Notes: generated by a model from the letters alone, not told the origin. Positions 7,048-16,138 are shown, counted from the stretch's first letter. The stretch is DNA of 20,620 nt from DATEOR01 sp035698665 (GCA_035698665.1 DASSBN010000064.1:1-20620); one strand, 5' to 3'. Numbers and translations: made by a program.

Positions 7048-7656
7048 GTGTCGAAGGGCAGGCTCGAAGCGTTCTCGGACGGGGTCTTCGCGATCGCGAT
7101 CACGCTGCTCGTCCTCGAGATCGCCGTGCCGCATCTCGAGGAGCCGGGCGAGCTCGGCCAGGCGCTCCGCGACCTCTGGCCCTCGTACATCGCGTACGCG
7201 ACGAGCTTCCTCACGATCGGGATCATGTGGATCAACCACCACAGCGTCTTTCGCCAGCTGGGCGAGATCGACCACCGCTTCCTCTTCCTGAACCTCGGCC
7301 TCTTGATGTGCATCTCGTTCGTCCCGTTCCCGACGACGCTGCTCGCCGACTACGCCTGGGGCGGCGACGGCACCTCGGCCGCTTTGGCGTACGGGATCAC
7401 GCTCACGATCACGGCGATCTTCTTCAACCTGCTCTGGCGTTACGCGGCCTGGAACCGCCGCCTCGTTCGCGCGGATGCCGATGCACAGGAGATCGACGGG
7501 ATCTCGCGCGCCTACCTCCCGGGCCCGTTCATCTACGGGCTCGCCACCGTCGTGGCCTTTCTGAGCCCCGAGGCAAGCGCGGCTCTCTACCTCGCGATCG
7601 CCGCGTTCTACGCCGGCTCTAGCTCGTTCTTCGGGCGGGAGGAAGCGGCGCTCTAG
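7048..7656 (+). CDS. TMEM175-family (DUF1211) membrane protein, putative K+ channel
   Basis: A 202-residue integral membrane protein with about six hydrophobic segments. The family hallmark RLEAFSDGVFAIAITLLVLE stands at residues 5-24, with the FSD motif of the first helix, and INHHSVF follows around residue 68. Bacterial TMEM175 proteins are single-repeat, six-helix subunits that assemble as tetrameric potassium-permeable channels; a channel role here is inferred from the family. GTG 7048 puts the motif at the usual distance from the N-terminus. Another GTG two bases earlier is out of frame. The stop codon shares CTAG with the convergent threonine aldolase gene. Confidence 0.88.
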   Translation: MSKGRLEAFSDGVFAIAITLLVLEIAVPHLEEPGELGQALRDLWPSYIAYATSFLTIGIMWINHHSVFRQLGEIDHRFLFLNLGLLMCISFVPFPTTLLADYAWGGDGTSAALAYGITLTITAIFFNLLWRYAAWNRRLVRADADAQEIDGISRAYLPGPFIYGLATVVAFLSPEASAALYLAIAAFYAGSSSFFGREEAAL

Positions 7657-8729
7657 TAGGGCGTGGGAGCGTCGCCGGCGAGCTCGACGGGGCGCTGCGA
7701 GCCGCTGAAGGCGCGAACGGTTCCGGCGATCGCCTCTTCGATGTCGGCTGCGGAGACGTCGAGGTGCGTGACCGCCCGGAGGACGTTCTTGCGCGCGGCG
7801 AAGGAGAGCAGGACGCCCTCGGCCCGCAGGCGCGCGACCGCCTCGTCGGCGGTCAGGCCGAGCCGGGCTGCATCGAGCTGCACGAAGTTCGTCTCCACCT
7901 GCTCCAGGTCGACAGGCAGGCCCGCGTCGGCGAGGCCCTCCGCGAGCCGGCGCGCATTGGCGTGATCCTCGGCCAGGCGGTCGACGTGGTGCTCGAGGGC
8001 GTACACGCCGGCCGCCGCGACGACCCCCGCCTGGCGCATCGCCCCGCCGAAGAGGTGCTTGAACCGGCGCGCCTTGGCCATGCGCTCCTGCGACCCTGCG
8101 ATGAGCGCGCCGAGCGGGCAGCCGAGCCCCTTGGAGAGGCAGAGCGTGACGGTGTCGAACTCGCGCCCGTAGTCGGCTGCTGACGCCCCGCTCGCAACCG
8201 CGGCGTTCATGAGCCGCGCGCCGTCGAGGTGGGCGGAGAGGCCACAAGCGCGTGCTGCGGCGACGACCTCGCGCAGATGGCCGATCGGCCAGACCCTGCC
8301 TCCGCCGCCGTTGTGGGTGTTCTCGATGCAGACGAGCCGCGTCGGCGCCGTGTGCAGGTCGCCGGGCGGATTGACCGACTCGCGGACATCCTCGGAGGTG
8401 AAGATCCCGTGCTCGGTCCGTAGCGATTTCATCACGAGCCCCGAATGGACGGCCGGCCCGCCGAGCTCGTAGCGGAACACGTGCGCCATCTCCTCGGCGA
8501 GCACCTCGTCCCCGGGCTCGGTGAGCGTCCGAAGCGCGATCTGGTTCGCCATCGTCGCCGTCGGGAGGAAGACCGCCTCCTCGTGGCCGAGCAGCTCCGC
8601 GCCGCGCTCCTCGAGCGCGATCACGGTCGGATCCTCCCGCTTCTGCTCGTCTCCGACCTGCGCATCGGTGATCGCGCGCCGCATCTCGGGCGTGGGCTGC
8701 GTGAGGGTGTCCGAACGGAGGTCGATCAC
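7653..8729 (-). CDS. ltaE: Low-specificity L-threonine aldolase
   Basis: PLP-dependent fold-type I aldolase that cleaves L-threonine or L-allo-threonine to glycine and acetaldehyde. With the start used here (358 residues) the protein begins IDLRSDTLTQPTPEM, the typical opening of the family. Other marks are HVFRYELGG, IENTHNGGGG, LDGARLMNA (PLP-pyridine Asp) and LSKGLGCPLGA with the Schiff-base Lys at about residue 200. The frame is open to TTG 8738 (three extra residues), but GTG 8729 gives the canonical N-terminus and lies eight bases after a TACCTT -10-like box. It follows the cupin gene by 15 bp. Making glycine, it fits functionally with the upstream gcv genes. It could also be read as the end of the gcv operon. 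Confidence 0.95.
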   Translation of the reverse strand: MIDLRSDTLTQPTPEMRRAITDAQVGDEQKREDPTVIALEERGAELLGHEEAVFLPTATMANQIALRTLTEPGDEVLAEEMAHVFRYELGGPAVHSGLVMKSLRTEHGIFTSEDVRESVNPPGDLHTAPTRLVCIENTHNGGGGRVWPIGHLREVVAAARACGLSAHLDGARLMNAAVASGASAADYGREFDTVTLCLSKGLGCPLGALIAGSQERMAKARRFKHLFGGAMRQAGVVAAAGVYALEHHVDRLAEDHANARRLAEGLADAGLPVDLEQVETNFVQLDAARLGLTADEAVARLRAEGVLLSFAARKNVLRAVTHLDVSAADIEEAIAGTVRAFSGSQRPVELAGDAPTPY

Positions 8730-8737
8730 GATGCTCA

Positions 8738-8743
8738 AAGGTA
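8738..8743 (-). promoter_or_regulatory. Candidate internal -10 box before ltaE
   Basis: TACCTT (8743-8738) lies one base after the cupin stop codon and ends eight bases before GTG 8729. No Shine-Dalgarno is seen for either possible ltaE start. It may provide leaderless transcription of ltaE in addition to read-through from gcv. Confidence 0.35.
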
Positions 8744-8744
8744 G

Positions 8745-9101
8745 CTAAGCGAAGAACGTGTCGGCGTCCGAATAGGGCGGCGCACAGCAGCAGAGGAAGC
8801 GCGCTCCCTCGGGGCCGGCGGTGATCTGGTGCCAGGCACCGGCCGGGATGAGGACGGCGTCTCCCGCGCCCACGCCCCGGCGGTCTTCCTCGACCTCCAT
8901 CTCACCGCCGCCCTCGAGAAAGACGTAGATCTCTTCGGACTCGGCGTGGTAGTGGCGCTGGGTTCCAAGCCCGGGCTCGAGACTCGCCTCGGCGAGGCTC
9001 TGCTTCGCCGCCCCGCCGAGCGTCGCGTCGAGAAGCACGCGGATCGTCGAGCCGTCGAGCGTGGTGAACGCCTCGGCGCCCTCTCGCGAGCGGACCTCCA
9101 T
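8745..9101 (-). CDS. Small single-domain cupin
   Basis: A 118-residue cupin_2-type protein. Cupin motif 1 is visible as GTQRHYHAESEEIYVFLEGGGE (the HxH and Glu metal ligands), and motif 2 as GDAVLIPAGAWHQI (PxG and the fourth-ligand His). The protein is one beta-barrel, probably cytoplasmic and metal-binding. Such small cupins serve as isomerases, dioxygenases or ligand sensors, so no reaction can be assigned. A run of three cysteines (FLCCCAPPYSD) lies near the C-terminus. ATG 9101 begins two bases after the stop of the 93-aa gene, so it is co-transcribed with gcv. A role in handling a threonine/glycine-derived metabolite is only a guess from location. Confidence 0.88.
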   Translation of the reverse strand: MEVRSREGAEAFTTLDGSTIRVLLDATLGGAAKQSLAEASLEPGLGTQRHYHAESEEIYVFLEGGGEMEVEEDRRGVGAGDAVLIPAGAWHQITAGPEGARFLCCCAPPYSDADTFFA

Positions 9102-9103
9102 GG

Positions 9104-9385
9104 TCAGCGTCCCCGGCGTTCCCGCTCACGGCGCAAGGTGCGCTCGGTGCTCCCAAAGGTCCTCTTCAGCCACCCCCCGCGTTCGAAGCGATCATCGAGC
9201 GCGGCGTTGCGTTGGGCGTGCTCCCGGGAGCGCTCGAGCAGGATCTCCTGCAGGTCGGTCTGCTCCTCCGGGCGGAGCTCTTCGGCGAACTCGGCGACCG
9301 CGGCCGCGAAGGCTTCGCCGTCGTAGCGCTCGCGCAGGACGTTGACGCGGTCCTCGATATCGCGGCGCGACCAAAGGCGAGCCAT
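9104..9385 (-). CDS. Small charged protein of unknown function in the gcv operon
   Basis: A 93-residue protein I do not recognise. It is highly charged and predicted to be mostly helical, opening with RLWSRRDIEDRVNVLRERY. A central acidic stretch (AEFAEELRPEEQTDLQEIL) follows, and the C-terminus is strongly basic (LRRERERRGR). No cysteines, membrane segment or signal peptide are visible. Its ATG overlaps the gcvPB stop by one base (TGATG) and its own stop lies two bases before the cupin start. Translation is therefore tightly coupled to both neighbours, which is the best evidence that it is real. It may be an accessory or regulatory factor for the operon, but nothing in the sequence proves this. 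Confidence 0.75.
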   Translation of the reverse strand: MARLWSRRDIEDRVNVLRERYDGEAFAAAVAEFAEELRPEEQTDLQEILLERSREHAQRNAALDDRFERGGWLKRTFGSTERTLRRERERRGR

Positions 9386-10880
9386 CAGGCGCCCTTCTGA
9401 GCCTCGACCGCCTCGCCCTCGGCCGGCTCACCGCGCAGGTCCGGGTGCTGGTCGAAACCGTACTTCACGATTGCCCGCTTCGCCGCCTTGACCTCGTCCA
9501 GTCGCCGAACAGGGCGCCGGTGCGGAGCCTCCTTCAGGATCGAGGGGTCCGCGGCCGCCTCCGCGGCGATCTTCTCCATCGCGTCGCAGAACGCGTCGAG
9601 CGTCTCCTTGGGCTCGGTCTCGGTCGGCTCGATCATGAGCGCCTCGGGGACGATCAGCGGGAAGTAGATCGTCGGCGGATGGAACCCGTAGTCCATCAGG
9701 CGCTTGGCAACGTCGAGCGCGTTCACACCGTGGTCGCGCTTGAGGTTCCGCGCGGACAGGACGAACTCGTGCATGCAGAGCCGCTCGAAGGGCAGGTCGT
9801 AGGTGCCCTTGAGCCGGCTGAGCATGTAGTTCGCGTTCAGCACCGCGACCTCGGACATGCGGCGGAGCTCGGGCCCGTACGCCCGGATGAACGCATATGA
9901 GCGGACGAAGACGCCGAACGGCCCGGTGTACCCGCGCACCTTCCCGATCGACTTCGGCCGGTCGTAGTCGAGCCTGAACTCCTCCCCGTCGCGCACGACC
10001 GCCGGGGCCGGGATAAACGGCTCGAGGATGTCGCGCACGGCGACCGGCCCGCCCCCGGGCCCGCCTCCTCCATGCGGCTGCGAGAACGTCTTGTGCAGGT
10101 TGATGTGGACGATGTCGAAGCCCATATCGCCCGGCCGCGAGATGCCGCAGACGGCATTCAGATTCGCCCCGTCGTAGTACAGGAGTGCACCGGCATCGTG
10201 AAAGATCTCCGCGACCTCCTCGATGTGCTCGTCGAAGAGCCCGAGCGTCGAGGGGTTCGTGAGCATCAGGCCCGCGGTCTCCTCGTTCACCTTCGCCCGC
10301 AGGTCATCGAGGTCGAGGTTGCCGCGCGCATCCGTCTCGACCTTCTGCAGCTGGAAGCCCGCCATGGTGACGCTCGCCGGGTTCGTGCCGTGCGCCGTGT
10401 CGGCCGTGATGACGACCTTGCGCTGCTCCCCCTCGCCCCTGTCCGCGAAATATGCGCGCATGAGCATGAGGCCAGTGAGCTCCCCCTGCGACCCGGCGGC
10501 CGGCTGGAGCGAGACCGCGTGGAGGCCGCACACCTCCGCGAGGATCTCCTGCAGGCGCCACATCAGCTCGAGGGCGCCCTGCGCTCCGTCCTCCTCCTGT
10601 AGCGGGTGGAGGTCGCGGAAGCCGGGCAGTGCGACGACGCGCTCGTTCACGCGCGGGTTGTGCTTCATCGTGCAGGAGCCGAGCGGATAGAAGCCGGTGT
10701 CGACACCGAACGTGCGGTCGGCAAGCGCGGTGAAGTGGCGGACGATCTCCGGCTCGGCCAGCTCGGGCAGACGTGGCGGCTCGCTCCGGCGGAGATCCTC
10801 TGGGACCTCCGCGGGAGGCAGGTCGTAGGTCGGCAGCGTGCCGGCGCGGCGGCCCTTCTGAGACTTCTCGAAGATGAGCT

Positions 10881-10884
<4 letters not shown>
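9385..10884 (-). CDS. gcvPB: Glycine dehydrogenase (decarboxylating) subunit 2
   Basis: The PLP-carrying subunit of the two-subunit P-protein. It decarboxylates glycine and passes the aminomethyl group to lipoylated GcvH. At 499 residues it has the normal length. Visible marks are FYPLGSCTMKHNP (about 66-77), HGTNPAS (165-171), YYDGANLNAV (236-245, pyridine-binding Asp) and HINLHKTFSQPHGGGGPG, with the PLP lysine at about residue 265. ATG 10884 overlaps the gcvPA stop in an ATGA junction, ensuring coupled synthesis of both subunits. The C-terminus ends in an Ala/Glu-rich stretch that abuts the 93-aa gene. Confidence 0.97.
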
Positions 10885-12203
<1,319 letters not shown>

Positions 12204-12204
12204 G

Positions 12205-12600
12205 CTACTGCTCTTCGAGGAGGGCCTTGTACGCGGCCACGTCGAGAAGCCCGTCCGCCTCGCCCGGCTCACTGAGGCGGATCTTGATCAGCCACCCGTC
12301 CCCATACGGGTCGTCATTGACCTTCTCCGGCTCCTCGAGGACAAGCTGGTTCACCTCGGCGACCTCGCCCGAAAGCGGCGAGATGAGGTCCGAGACAGCC
12401 TTGACGGACTCGACCTCGCCGTAGCTCTCGTCGGCGGCGACCGAGGCACCCTCCTCCGGCGGCTCGAAGTGGACGAGCTCGCCGAGGGCGTCCTGGGCGT
12501 ACCACGTGATGCCGACGGTGGCCGTGTCACCGTCGACACGCGCCCAGTCGTGCTCGCGGTGGTACTTCAGATCTTCCGGATACGACTCGTCGGCAGCCAA
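12205..12600 (-). CDS. gcvH: Glycine cleavage system H protein (lipoyl carrier)
   Basis: A 131-residue lipoyl-domain protein that shuttles the aminomethyl group between the P, T and L proteins. The lipoylation site is the Lys in GEVESVKAVSDL, residue 67. The N-terminal KYHREHDWARV and the later SPLSGEVAEVN and WLIKIRL are family hallmarks. The start is TTG 12600, directly after the gcvT stop, and it is supported by a strong GGAGGAG site located in the last codons of gcvT. No upstream ATG or GTG is available without entering gcvT. Confidence 0.97.
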   Translation of the reverse strand: MAADESYPEDLKYHREHDWARVDGDTATVGITWYAQDALGELVHFEPPEEGASVAADESYGEVESVKAVSDLISPLSGEVAEVNQLVLEEPEKVNDDPYGDGWLIKIRLSEPGEADGLLDVAAYKALLEEQ

Positions 12601-13626
12601 TTACTCCTCCCGTTTGTAGATCGGCTTCTTCACGATATGAGCAGCGCGGGGCCTCCCGCGGAGGTCGACCGTCACCTTCGTCTCGGGCGCGGCGAGCTCC
12701 GAGCTGACGTACGCGAGACCGATGCCCTGATCGAGCATCGGTGAGAGCGAGCCCGAGGTCACGGTGCCGCCCTCCTCGATCGCCATCCCCTGGCGGGGAA
12801 TGCCCTTGTCGTCCATGACGAAGGCGACGAGCTTCTCCGCGGTTCCCCGCTCCTTCTGCTCCCGCAGGACCGCGACGCCGGTGAACTCCTTGTCGAGGGC
12901 GCAGGCCCAGCCGAGGCCGGCCTCGATGGGCGTCCGGTCGGGCGAGATGTCGTTCCCGTGCAGCGGGTAGCAGACCTCCAGCCTGAGCGTGTCGCGCGCG
13001 CCGAGACCACATGGGACGATGCCCGCGTCGAGGATCGCGTCCCAGAGCCCGACCGCGTCGTCAGGAGCGCAGCCGAGCTCGCAACCCCGCTCGCCCGTGT
13101 AGCCGGTGCCGGCGATCAGGCAGCGCACGCCGAGGACATCGTCGTCGCGATAGGTGAACGGCTCCACCTCGATCCCGAGCCTGCTCAGCGCCTCCGGGCC
13201 TTGCACCGCGAGCAGCGCCCAGTCGGAGGAGACGTCTTCCGTCTCGGCAAGCGCCGCGTGGTCGGGCTCCACGTTGGAGGCGTTCACGACGAGGAGGAAC
13301 TGGTCTTCCCCGCGCCGGTAGACGATCAGGTCGTCGACGATGCCGCCCTGCTCGTTCGTGAGCAGCGTGTACTGCGCCTCCCCGTCGCCGATTCTGTCGA
13401 GGTCGTTCGAGAGGCGCGCCTGCAGGTAATCGCGCGCACCGTCGCCCGAGATTCGAAGCTGGCCCATGTGCGAGACGTCGAAGACGCCGGCCGACGTGCG
13501 CACAGCACGGTGCTCGCCCACGATGGACGTGTACTGCACCGGCATCTCCCAGCCGGCAAAGGGAACGAGACGCGCGCCGAGAGCGGCGTGGCGCTCGTAC
13601 AGAGGCGTGCGCCGGAGCGTCTGCAC
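12601..13626 (-). CDS. gcvT: Glycine cleavage system T protein (aminomethyltransferase)
   Basis: A 341-residue tetrahydrofolate-dependent aminomethyltransferase. It releases ammonia from the H-protein intermediate and forms 5,10-methylene-THF. Marks of the family: TPLYERHAALGARLVPFAGWEMPVQ at the N-terminus, VFDVSHMGQ (48-56), GGIVDDLIVY with the conserved Asp pair at about 98-99, AGTGYTGERGCEL and GLGARDTLRLEVCYPLHGND. The length is slightly short but complete. The start is GTG 13626 with no Shine-Dalgarno; a TAGGAT -10-like box ends eight bases upstream, suggesting a leaderless gcv operon message. It is the first gene of gcvT-gcvH-gcvPA-gcvPB-orf-cupin. Confidence 0.97.
   Translation of the reverse strand: MQTLRRTPLYERHAALGARLVPFAGWEMPVQYTSIVGEHRAVRTSAGVFDVSHMGQLRISGDGARDYLQARLSNDLDRIGDGEAQYTLLTNEQGGIVDDLIVYRRGEDQFLLVVNASNVEPDHAALAETEDVSSDWALLAVQGPEALSRLGIEVEPFTYRDDDVLGVRCLIAGTGYTGERGCELGCAPDDAVGLWDAILDAGIVPCGLGARDTLRLEVCYPLHGNDISPDRTPIEAGLGWACALDKEFTGVAVLREQKERGTAEKLVAFVMDDKGIPRQGMAIEEGGTVTSGSLSPMLDQGIGLAYVSSELAAPETKVTVDLRGRPRAAHIVKKPIYKREE
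12604..12610 (-). promoter_or_regulatory. Ribosome binding site deciding the TTG start of gcvH
   Basis: GGAGGAG (12610-12604), formed by the final Glu codons of gcvT, lies just before TAA-TTG. GGAGG ends five bases from the TTG codon, which supports this rare start. Confidence 0.75.
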
Positions 13627-13634
13627 CGCGGCGG

Positions 13635-13640
13635 ATCCTA
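13635..13640 (-). promoter_or_regulatory. Candidate -10 box of the gcv operon
   Basis: TAGGAT (13640-13635) begins with the stop codon of the upstream tryptophanase-like gene and ends eight bases before GTG 13626. No consensus -35 is seen at the expected distance. There is no room for a glycine riboswitch between the two genes (11 bp). Confidence 0.4.
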
Positions 13641-15020
13641 TCGCTTACGCAACGGGCTGAAGCGGGCCGTGAAGTGGCGCAGCACCAGCGCTTCCGAGGT
13701 CATCTCGAGGCCCGGGACGGCGCCTGGGTCGGCGACGATCTCCGCCGCCGCGTCGGCCGCCTGCTCGAGCTGGCGCGAGCTGTAGACGCGGCGCGGCACG
13801 GCGAGGCGGACGAGCTCCAGCGCGGGCACGCGGTTCTCCCCCGTCGCCGGATCCCGCCCGGCCATGACCGAGCCGATCTCGACCCCGCGCACCCCGCCCG
13901 CGAGGTAGAGCGCGCACGTGAGCGCCTGGGCCGGAAACTCCTCGGCGGGCAGCTCGGGGAGCATCCGCCCCGCGTTGAGATAGACGGCGTGCCCGCCGAC
14001 GGGCCTGAGGAGCGCGGCGCCCTGTTCCTCGAGCCGAGCGCCGAGGTAGGCGACCTGCTCGATCCGGTGGCGGAGGTAGTCCTCGTCGAGGACCTCGCGC
14101 AGGCCCGCGGCGATCGCCTCGAGGTCGCGGCCGGCGAGCCCGCCGTAGGTCGGAAACCCTTCGAAGACGATCCCGCGCGCCTGCAGCCGCTCGAAGAAGA
14201 CCTCGTCCTCGCGGATGGCGACGAAGCCGCCGATGTTCGCGATCGCGTCCTTCTTCGCGCTCATGAGAACGCCGTCCGCCTCACCGAGCATCTCCCGGAC
14301 GATGCCTGGGAGCGCACGGTCGGCGAATCCCTCCTCGCGCTCGCGGATGAACCAGGCGTTCTCGGCGAAGCGCGCGATGTCGAGCACGAGCTTCTTCGCG
14401 TGCTCGCGCGCGATGCGGGCGACCTCGCGGATGTTCGCCATGGAGACCGGCTGCCCGCCGCCCGCGTTGTTCGTCAGCGTGAGCATCACGATCGAGACTC
14501 GCTCGCCGTCCTCGCCCTCGAGGAGCTCCGCGAGGCGCTCGGTGTCCATGTCTCCCTTGAAGGGCGCGTCGAGGTCGGGGTCGAGGGCAGCGGGGACGGG
14601 GAGGTCGAGCGCGATCCCGTCCCTGACCTCGATGTGCGCGCGCGTCGTGTCGAAATGCGCGTTCGACGGGACGATCTCGCCCGGGTCGATGACGGCGCCG
14701 AAGAAGACGCTCTCCGCTCCGCGGCCCTGGTGCGCCGGGACGACGAGCGGGAAGCCGAGGACGTCGTTCACCGCGTCCCGGAAGCTGTCGAAGCTCCGGG
14801 AGCCGGCGTAGGACTCGTCCCCCTGGATGAGCGCCGCCCATTGCGCCTGGCTCATGGCGCCGGTCCCGGAGTCGGTCAGCAGGTCGAGCTCGACGTCGCG
14901 CGCGGCGACCCGGAACAGGTTCCAGCCGGCGGTTTCGAGCGCACGCTCACGCTCGGCGCGCGTGGTCGAGCGAATGGGCTCGACCATCTTGGTCCGGAAC
15001 GGCTCGCGTGGCGGTCGCAT
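13638..15020 (-). CDS. tnaA: Beta-eliminating lyase, probable tryptophanase (tryptophan indole-lyase)
   Basis: A 460-residue PLP enzyme of the tryptophanase/tyrosine phenol-lyase family. The reaction expected is L-tryptophan to indole, pyruvate and ammonia. Family marks: LLTDSGTGAMS (48-57), SYAGSRSF, VPAHQGRGAE (94-103), MSAKKDAIANIGGF with the PLP lysine at 257, EGFPTYGGLAGRD (287-299) and VLRHFTARF at the end. Two positions separate the subfamilies. In HFDTTRAH the residue is Asp124, where tyrosine phenol-lyase has Thr. In GVEIGS it is Ile382, where tyrosine phenol-lyase has the phenol-binding Arg. Both match tryptophanase. ATG 15020 is preceded by a TACGCT box nine bases away; Met12 is a possible alternative start. 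I see no room for a TnaC-type leader peptide. It lies between ftsZ and gcvT. Confidence 0.85.
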   Translation of the reverse strand: MRPPREPFRTKMVEPIRSTTRAERERALETAGWNLFRVAARDVELDLLTDSGTGAMSQAQWAALIQGDESYAGSRSFDSFRDAVNDVLGFPLVVPAHQGRGAESVFFGAVIDPGEIVPSNAHFDTTRAHIEVRDGIALDLPVPAALDPDLDAPFKGDMDTERLAELLEGEDGERVSIVMLTLTNNAGGGQPVSMANIREVARIAREHAKKLVLDIARFAENAWFIREREEGFADRALPGIVREMLGEADGVLMSAKKDAIANIGGFVAIREDEVFFERLQARGIVFEGFPTYGGLAGRDLEAIAAGLREVLDEDYLRHRIEQVAYLGARLEEQGAALLRPVGGHAVYLNAGRMLPELPAEEFPAQALTCALYLAGGVRGVEIGSVMAGRDPATGENRVPALELVRLAVPRRVYSSRQLEQAADAAAEIVADPGAVPGLEMTSEALVLRHFTARFSPLRKR

Positions 15021-15029
15021 CGACCGCCG

Positions 15030-15035
15030 AGCGTA
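15030..15035 (-). promoter_or_regulatory. Candidate -10 box of the tryptophanase-like gene (leaderless)
   Basis: TACGCT (15035-15030) sits in the 24-bp gap after ftsZ and ends nine bases before ATG 15020. No Shine-Dalgarno is present and the -35 region is not recognisable. Confidence 0.4.
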
Positions 15036-15044
15036 TGGCAGGTG

Positions 15045-16118
15045 CTACCGGCGGCGCAGGAAAGACGGAACTTCGAGCACGTCCGCGGGGACGTCGAAGC
15101 CGCCGCTCACGGGCTCCCGCTCGCGGTCGAGCTCGAGATCCTCGCGCTCGCGCCGCTCACGGCGGAGCGCCCGGTCGAAACCCGTGGCGATGACGGTCAC
15201 CCGCACCTTCCCGTGCATGCCCTCGTCGATCACGGCGCCGAAGATGACGTTCGCATTCAGATCGGCCGCGCCGGTCACAACCTCGGCGGCCTCGTTGACC
15301 TCGAAGAGGCCGAGGTCCGAGCCGCCCGTGATGTTGAGCAGGATGCCGGTCGCGCCCTCGACGGAAGCCTCCAGGAGCGGCGAGGAGACCGCGGCGCGCG
15401 CAGCCTCGGCCGCGCGGTTCTCGCCTTCCGCCTCGCCGATGCCCATGAGGGCCGAGCCAGCGTCGGTCATGATCGTGCGCACGTCGGCGAAGTCGAGGTT
15501 TACGAGACCCGGCACGGTGATCAGGTCGGTGATGCCCTGGACACCCTGCCTGAGGACCTCGTCCGCCATCCGGAAGGCCTCGACGACGGAGGTCCGCTTC
15601 TCGACGACCTGGAGCAGCCGGTCGTTCGGGATGATGATGACCGTGTCGACCTGTTCGCGGAGCTTCGCGATCCCGGCCTGAGCCTGCTCGGCGCGTTTAC
15701 GACCCTCGAAGTTGAACGGCCGCGTGACGACAGCCACGGTCAGAGCCTTGAGGTCCTCCCGGGCGATCTGCGCGATGACGGGCGCCGCGCCCGTACCGGT
15801 GCCGCCGCCCTCGCCCGCAGTGATGAAGACCATGTCCGCGCCCTTGAGCGCTTCCTTGATCTCGTCCTTCGACTCGAGTGCGGCTTCCTCGCCGACCTCG
15901 GGGTCGGCGCCCGCGCCGAGACCGCGCGTGCGATGGGTGCCGATGTGGAGCTTTTGCTCCGCCTCCGACATGAGGAGCGCCTGCGCGTCGGTGTTCACCG
16001 CGACGAACTCGCAGCCCCGCAGGCCTGCCTCGATCATCCTGTTCACGGCGTTCGTTCCGCCGCCGCCGGCACCGACGACCTTGATGACGGCGAGATAGCT
16101 CCCGGACTGGTCTCTCAC
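15045..16118 (-). CDS. ftsZ: Cell division protein FtsZ
   Basis: Tubulin-like GTPase that polymerises into the division ring at mid-cell. It has 357 residues. The N-terminal GAGGGGTNAVNRMI (about 16-29), the tubulin signature GGGTGTG (104-110), and the T7 loop NLDFAD (207-212) with the catalytic Asp residues are all present. After the globular core ends near residue 315 there is only a short charged linker (RRERREREDLELDRERE). The conserved C-terminal peptide DVLEVPSFLRRR, which binds division partners, follows. GTG 16118 is supported by GAGGAGAGG (16133-16125). A near-consensus promoter lies upstream, so ftsZ is transcribed separately from, and possibly in addition to, the mur/ftsQ genes. 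No ftsA is present, as usual for actinobacteria. Confidence 0.98.
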   Translation of the reverse strand: MRDQSGSYLAVIKVVGAGGGGTNAVNRMIEAGLRGCEFVAVNTDAQALLMSEAEQKLHIGTHRTRGLGAGADPEVGEEAALESKDEIKEALKGADMVFITAGEGGGTGTGAAPVIAQIAREDLKALTVAVVTRPFNFEGRKRAEQAQAGIAKLREQVDTVIIIPNDRLLQVVEKRTSVVEAFRMADEVLRQGVQGITDLITVPGLVNLDFADVRTIMTDAGSALMGIGEAEGENRAAEAARAAVSSPLLEASVEGATGILLNITGGSDLGLFEVNEAAEVVTGAADLNANVIFGAVIDEGMHGKVRVTVIATGFDRALRRERREREDLELDREREPVSGGFDVPADVLEVPSFLRRR

Positions 16119-16138
16119 CTGGTTCCTCTCCTCGTTAC

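Noticed and set aside
6406..8247. Open frame of about 613 codons on the minus strand
   Set aside because: It crosses the end of the permease, the terminator, the TMEM175-like gene and part of ltaE in the wrong frames. Its composition is low-complexity and charged, with no recognisable family.
12204..12272. N-terminal extension of GcvPA into gcvH
   Set aside because: The extra residues are Arg/Ser/Thr-rich and encoded within gcvH in another frame. GTG 12203 gives the normal length.
13627..13660. Glycine riboswitch upstream of gcvT
   Set aside because: Only 11 bp separate gcvT from the upstream coding region, and no aptamer-like pairing is visible.
15021..15044. TnaC-type leader peptide before the tryptophanase-like gene
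   Set aside because: The gap after ftsZ is 24 bp, too short for a leader peptide and its control region.
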